Shown: piece after piece, positions 58,995 to 64,000 of the stretch | Numbering within the stretch: position 1 is the stretch's first letter | How the letters are laid out: each line of letters starts with the position of its first letter | Source of the DNA: Blasia pusilla | Lineage: Eukaryota; Marchantiophyta; Marchantiopsida; Blasiales | DNA length: 64,000 nucleotides | Direction of reading: 5' to 3' | Assembly: GCA_050084515.1 (NCBI GenBank) | Contig: CM114274.1 | Span: forward strand, 28,210,001-28,274,000 | Notes under the pieces: model-generated | The model's database searches: none | What the model saw: the letters and a program-made list of their open reading frames with translations, nothing else | Told to the model about the DNA's origin: nothing | Translations under genes and position numbers: made by a program

Positions 58995-60332
58995 ATGGGG
59001 CAGACTTTGGGATCTATGTTGCAGAGTCTGTTCATGGGGATTTCGATCGCCCCGAACTTGCGCTTGCTTATGTTAGGCCTCGACGGCGCTGGTATGCATG
59101 CTGTCTCTCTCCGATCTCCCGTGGATAATGAATCCCGTGGTTCATTTTTTCTGTTTCTCCTAGTGATCGAGATACGAAAATCAAATGAATTCAAAAGTTG
59201 ATGGTTCCGTCTCAATCTCCCTCTCTTTCTTCATTTCTGTCAGTCCGAGGTTTCTATGCATGGTTCTTTCTTCTGTAATCATCTTTGCTGCGGATGTCGG
59301 CCTGGTCGACTTGACAGAGGTCCAGATTTGGAGTGGAATCAGGATGAATCTTTTGTTTTTCTTAATTAATTTCATTGGAGAATAACTCGAATTTCACTGA
59401 TGGTAATGGTTTGTCCGACGCAGGAAAGACGACGATTCTATACAAATTGAAGATGGGGGAGCAGGTGGCTACGATTCCCACTATCGGTTTCAATGTTGAA
59501 CACCTTGAACATCGTAACGTGAGCTTCACCGTATGGGATGTCGGTGGCCAGTCTCGGATCCGCCAACTGTGGTGCCATTACTTCAATGACGTTCAGGTTA
59601 GCGACGCAGCCAAAAGATTGCAATGAATCGTGTCAGCTAGTGTCGAAGAAATTGCGTTTGATTTGACAAGATTTTCCAGTATTACTCATGCTGCTACTGA
59701 GCTTCAATCTCGAGGAGATTGAAATGCAGCTTGGGGTTGATAATTGCGCCAGAGCAATAATTGATACTTGTGGAACTCACAGCTGGACTCTCCTCTGTAT
59801 CTGAGCGCTTTGAATCGAGAGTGAACCTCTGAACCAGAAACTTCGCAGGGTTTGATTAGGATGCTCAAAGGCGTAATTTTGGAGAGTCTTATCGTTTCAG
59901 TGAAAACCTATTTAGTCCCTCCTTGCCTTTTGTTAAGCAAGCTTGTCAATTCTGGATGGTGTGCAGGGATTGATCTTCGTGGTAGACAGTAACGACTACG
60001 AGAGGATGAGCGAAGCGAACGAGGAGCTTCAAAGGCTGATGGAAGATCCTATTTTATCCAATGTCAAGCTGCTGGTGCTGGCTAACAAAGCTGATCTTCC
60101 CCAAGCTATGTCAGTGGAGAAGATTACCGACCAATTGGGTCTGCGCCAAATTCGACAGCCTTACAGCATTCAAAGATGTTGTGCCGTAAGTGGAGAGGGG
60201 TTGTACGATGGGCTCGACTGGCTGGCCACCGCACTCAGCATGAAAGAAATGCATGACCCGAGCCCATCGTGGAGTTGGAACCCTTTTTCGGGTAGTGTGC
60301 AACGAGCTTACGAAGTGGCTGCAAGTGCTTGA
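58995..60332 (+). CDS. ARF-family small GTPase with C-terminal extension
   Basis: Exons 58995-59091, 59424-59596 and 59967-60332 join through GT-AG introns of 332 and 370 bases to give 211 aa. ARF-type role: GTP-dependent coat recruitment at Golgi or related membranes. Gly2 (MGQ) fits myristoylation. The P-loop GLDGAGKT is at 28-35 (second Ala of the usual GLDAAGKT replaced by Gly one position earlier), TIPTIGFN is at 49-56, WDVGGQ at 70-75, NKAD at about 130-133, and the G5 loop CCAVSGEGL follows. Intron positions, phases (1 and 0) and the 173-base middle exon equal those of 28785-30342. After GLDWL the protein continues about 35 residues (rich in Ser, Pro, Trp, Ala) where ARF1 has about 8. 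Start chosen as the ATG opening the amphipathic helix. It could be an ARF-like (ARL) protein; intact and probably functional. Confidence 0.92.
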
Positions 60333-62540
60333 CCAACACCCCTGTGACGAGCATTCTCCGCATCGCCTCAATTCTGAAGTGCTTCCTTAGAATCATTTCG
60401 ACTGCGATTAACTGATTGAAGCCTCATTCTGATTGTCACTTGAAGTGGAGGACGAAGAACTGTAAAACACGATGTCAGCTCCGATGAGCTCGGCGAGAAG
60501 AACTCGCTACAACAGAAGACATGTGGACGTGAGTGGGGGCTCAAATCAAACGGGACCCAATAGTCCCGGGAGATGACATGCCCTCGACAGCATCGGCAGA
60601 AGCCAACGAGGTGAAGGCGATAGTTGCAGCTTGAGAAGATCGAGAAAGATAAGTAAACTTTCCTTGCTTGAAATAAGTCGGGACCCCCCCGAAAGTTATC
60701 TCACCATCGCCATCTGGAGAAGCGTAAGAAATTCAATTCAGCTCAGGTCTCGGAGGACGAGGAGAGCCTAAACCACGTAGTAGTTCATGAGATCCAGGTT
60801 TAGCTGCATCTAGAGAACTTCGAGAACGTACAATTCACAGAGTCCTGCATTCGGCGTCCAACGCTGATGGGATGCAACGTCTCACCTACTTCGTGAAACC
60901 CCCGCATTAGGCAGCACGGAGCCAATCTCGGATTGCTCCTCCGCAAAGTGGGCGGTGATTCGATCGTAAGAAGTACTTAGTCTAGTCCGGAGCGCGTCGA
61001 ACTCTCTACTTTTGACCTACCCTCGAGGGTTTCCGGCAGAAGAGAAATCTCGGCGACTATGTAGTCTAGAACCTCCCAATCGCTCAGGGGAGGTTCTAGA
61101 CAGCTTGTAAAGTTTTAGTGTAGAGGCAGCTTGTACATTGTAGAACTTTCCCTTTTCCGGTTTGACTGCAGCGATCTCATACATGTAATAAAACTGCGGA
61201 GGAGTTCGCTTGCTGCATACACTCATCGGAATCATCGGATCTTGACATAATCATTGTTTATGCGACTCGGAAATCTTACTCGACTGGGGAACGTACGAAC
61301 GGACGACTACGTGGCTAAAGTGACTCAAGTGAAGCACCACTTCACGGACCGGAATTCGGGCTCTGTACGAAACAGCGCTTTAGTGTTTGGATCAGTGGAT
61401 GGAGAAAAAGGGACCTCCTCGGTTTTTCCCCGACAACCAACGGTCCAGATCGGGGATGTCTAGTAACTTACCGGTTTTCTTTCCACTTTTTACAAAGAAA
61501 CTGTATTCGCCGGGTCGGTTTCTCCCCGAGACGTTGTTGCACAGATTCCTAATACTAGACGCCCTGAACGTTGGATTCTTCCAGCCGGAATCGCACGTGA
61601 TGCCTCGCTATGAAAGGCTTCACGATCTTGGACGTTGATCGAGTCGCGCATTCGGTCAGCATGGGGAAAATGTTCAGATTGTCCATTGTGCACAAAGCAA
61701 TAATGGGAGCCATAAATGCTCTGTATTCTTTCTCTATTGTGAGGCGTCCATTGTGGAGGCCCACGTGCGGTCTACGGAAGCAGACGTAGAGAGATCATTT
61801 AGTTTAGCTCTTAGCGACTGAGGCGGGGCTGCATCCGTGCCCGAATGTGGCAGGCAGAAACTCGTAATCGCGGACATCCGCGAAGCATCGTGGCGGGAAT
61901 CGGGATCGCTGAGAGGATGGCCTTTGACGTACTGGTGAGTTGACACAAGTGGAAACCTTCATTAGAGAGAGCATCAATGCGTGTACAAACAGACCCCCAT
62001 AGGCCGCATGGCTGTCCGCACTCCACATCCGTTAGGTCATCTACATCGTGAACTCACTGTACACACGTCTTTCTTGTCACTCACTTCTACGGATATGTGG
62101 AAGTTGAATGACTCTCCATAACGTGCTTGTCGCCATCATGTTGCTATACTTCATACTTCCCAAAGACTTCTTTCTTCGTCAAACTTTATGCATCATTTCT
62201 AGCTTCCTCCTATAACATCATTCTTATACAAAAGTATAGTAAGTATTCACTTTCTTATATAAAAGGATAGTAAGCGATATTTTCATATTCAATCCATTTA
62301 ATATAAAAGCAAACCTAAAGAGAGGGCAAAGAAAGATAAAAACTTTCAAAAAAGGGAAGGAAAGTAAAATGCAAATGATAAGAAGTTAGCACAAACATCA
62401 ACTCAACCACTTCCACCGATAACAACTTCAAGTTGAAATAAATTCGACAAGGACATTATTGGTGAGATGTGAATGAACTAAGAGTTGAGTGGCTCCAATC
62501 CATTTTGGATTAATTCACAATGTGAATGTTATAATGCCAT
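60333..62540. other. ARF 3' flank and intergenic DNA
   Basis: An AATAAA at about 61186, after ATACATGT, is a possible polyadenylation signal, though far from the stop codon. Frames at 61490-62028 (minus) have ordinary base composition but no domain I know. A short inverted pair GGAACCTCCC / GGGGAGGTTCT near 61060-61090 forms a small hairpin. Confidence 0.4.
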
Positions 62541-62547
62541 TGAGAGT

Positions 62548-63420
62548 GTCACGTCTTTTAGGATAGATCGGTGAGATCTAGTAGAGCGCCTCCGTGAGTA
62601 GCGGAAGACATGCTCAGTAGGTCGAGGATGACCTGCTGAGGCCCTAGGAAACCTGAGAGAGCAAGTTTCCCCTTCGTTTCGGTTCATTTGAAGCCATATT
62701 GAGGAACTTATTATTTTAGGTATTTTGAGTATATGGTCGACTTTCTATTTTTGGTAAGTGGCCATTGACCTCCTACATCAGATCAAGAGCCAAGGAAGTG
62801 ACCTGGGAGCATAGGTTACCATGGAGAGAGCTTGGGAGAGGGGAAGTGTATACCTCAAGGAGAGAGAGCTTGAAAGTTCATTCTCTCTTTGTTGAACCTC
62901 TTGGCATGAGGCGGCGGAGCTATGGTCTTGCTTGCCTTGTGTGTGTAACCCAAGCCTCTCATTAGGAGAGTGGGTTTGGTTTGAAATTGAGAGAGGCATG
63001 TGAGAGTGCACACATGTGAAAACTATGGTGTTGTGAGAGAGATTGGATGATATTTTACAAAGAGAGAATGAGTGAGTGAGTGAGTGAGAGAGCTTCATGG
63101 GGGAGCTCGCTGGTTGCTCGATGTTTGGTGCAGGTTGGGGGACGGTCTTCCCCGCTTCATGGCTCATGGGAGTGCTCACCGGAGCAAGAGCCATACGAGT
63201 TTGCTGTTTTGCTTTGCTGTTTTTTTGTACAGGGGAGTGGCACGCGGAAGAGTTGCCCCATTTTTTATAGGAATTGAGTATGGGGGCAGATTTCTCCATG
63301 CCGGTGCTCTCAAAGCACCATGTAGCTTGCTGATTTGTGTTCTTGCAGGTTTTACATTTTTGTTGGGAGAAATCAGCGCGGAAGCGTTGCTGAATTTTGT
63401 GTAGGAGAACGAGACATTGG
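62548..63420. repeat. LTR-like repeat sequence
   Basis: Begins near GTGTCACGTCTTTTAGG, a start seen in some plant LTRs. It contains AACCCAAGCCTCTCATTAGG, shared with the tail of the plus-strand gypsy remnant at 46158, and a (GAGT)n run at 63068-63090. No second copy or target duplication was found in the window. The 269-codon minus-strand frame over 62778-63587 shows no domain and is probably an artefact of this composition. Confidence 0.35.
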
Positions 63421-63599
63421 GCTTTACGACAGTCCCCGTCTATTGTTACTGGAATGTTTGATTCCAAATATTTTTTGACGCCGTTGTAGATCGTGAAGCT
63501 GTGTACGCTGAGCAACAAAGGATACGCCATTTTGAGTTTTGAGCAAAAAGTTATGGTCAATCTTGCAAAATTGCCATTGCAAGGCAATTTTTAGGGTTA

Positions 63600-64000
63600 A
63601 ATTGTTCAAACCCTAAACCAGCCATCGCACCGGTGGCGGCCGTCGCTGTCATAATCACCATCAACGACCCACCGTCAATGGTCAACCATCACCACCAATG
63701 GTCAACCGTCACCGTCGACGGTCCATTGTCGGCCGCTGCCGCCGCCTGGCGCTGCTTAGAGCCACGTTCGGTTGTTGTCCACCCTGTGGTTTCCATTAGC
63801 GCCATCACGGAGTGGAGGGTCTTCCACGACCACCGTTGATTCTCCGACTTGCGCCGCCATCACGTTATTTGGATTGGCCGCCTATGTCATCGCAGTTTCG
63901 TCATCAACTAGTGAAGGTAGGTGACCTGGGGTTATGGTGTTTGAGTTTTCATTTCATGTTGCTATGTTGTGATTGGTAGCCGCTCTATGGCGATCAAATA
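63600..64000. other. Window end, no gene recognised
   Basis: GC-richer DNA with short direct repeats of ATGGTCAACCRTCACC around 63677-63715. No domain seen; it could be the edge of a gene or repeat lying beyond the window. Confidence 0.3.

Noticed and set aside
62778-63587. 269-codon minus-strand open frame
   Set aside because: No domain, low-complexity Ser/His/Gln composition, spans an LTR-like repeat and a (GAGT)n run.

Overview
The window is nuclear DNA of a land plant. The evidence is two genes with spliced, GT-AG (and one AT-AC) introns, a plant-type N-glycan enzyme, Ty1/copia, Ty3/gypsy, LINE, hAT and Helitron remnants, and Helitron ends of the kind common in plants. The GnT-I protein is clearly divergent from the flowering-plant enzyme, so I lean towards a non-seed plant (bryophyte, lycophyte or fern). 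That is inference and I cannot name the species.

Only about 10 kb looks like host gene. (1) A complete 18-exon gene for N-acetylglucosaminyltransferase I lies at 14143-20962 (+). It encodes 443 aa, and every exon joins in frame. One intron (18341-18501) is a U12-type AT-AC intron placed one codon before the catalytic-loop motif. (2) Three ARF-family small GTPase loci are scattered across the window: a C-terminal exon at 645-923 (+), a complete three-exon gene at 28785-30342 (-), and a complete three-exon gene at 58995-60332 (+) with an unusual C-terminal tail. The two complete copies share both intron positions and phases, and all three share a Cys-Cys in the G5 loop where canonical ARFs have Ser/Thr-Cys. 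GnT-I (Golgi glycan processing) and ARF (Golgi vesicle budding) both act at the Golgi, but nothing here shows that they work as a unit.

The rest is repeats. 1.6-2.9 kb: LINE fragment and inverted repeats. 4.6-6.6 kb: a four-block inverted structure, A-B-A'-B'. 7-7.9 kb: MULE-like end and tRNA-like repeats. 8.0-9.9 kb: near full-length hAT transposase pseudogene (-). 10.5-13.5 kb: unassigned. 13.5-14.0 kb: minisatellite directly upstream of GnT-I. 22.2-23.6 kb: second LINE fragment with a MULE-like element inside it. 24.5-25.5 kb: degenerate ~160-190 bp tandem array. 25.9-27.4 kb: second hAT pseudogene (-). 32.2-35.9 kb: Ty3/gypsy remnant (-). 36.1-36.6 kb: MULE-like element with 10-bp target duplication. 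37.2-37.4 kb: perfect 36-bp hairpin. 37.8-42.7 kb: Ty1/copia element with both LTRs and target duplication, coding region broken. 44.3-46.2 kb: Ty3/gypsy remnant (+). 47.5-54.2 kb: an autonomous Helitron whose helicase half (+) and Rep half (-) face opposite ways. 57.4-58.05 kb: non-autonomous Helitron. 62.5-63.4 kb: LTR-like repeat.

There is no CRISPR array, operon or prokaryotic feature. I found no wholly new system. The strongest unusual points are the AT-AC intron, the dispersed ARF trio with its divergent features, the split and inverted Helitron with a triplicated N-terminal module, and the A-B-A'-B' block.
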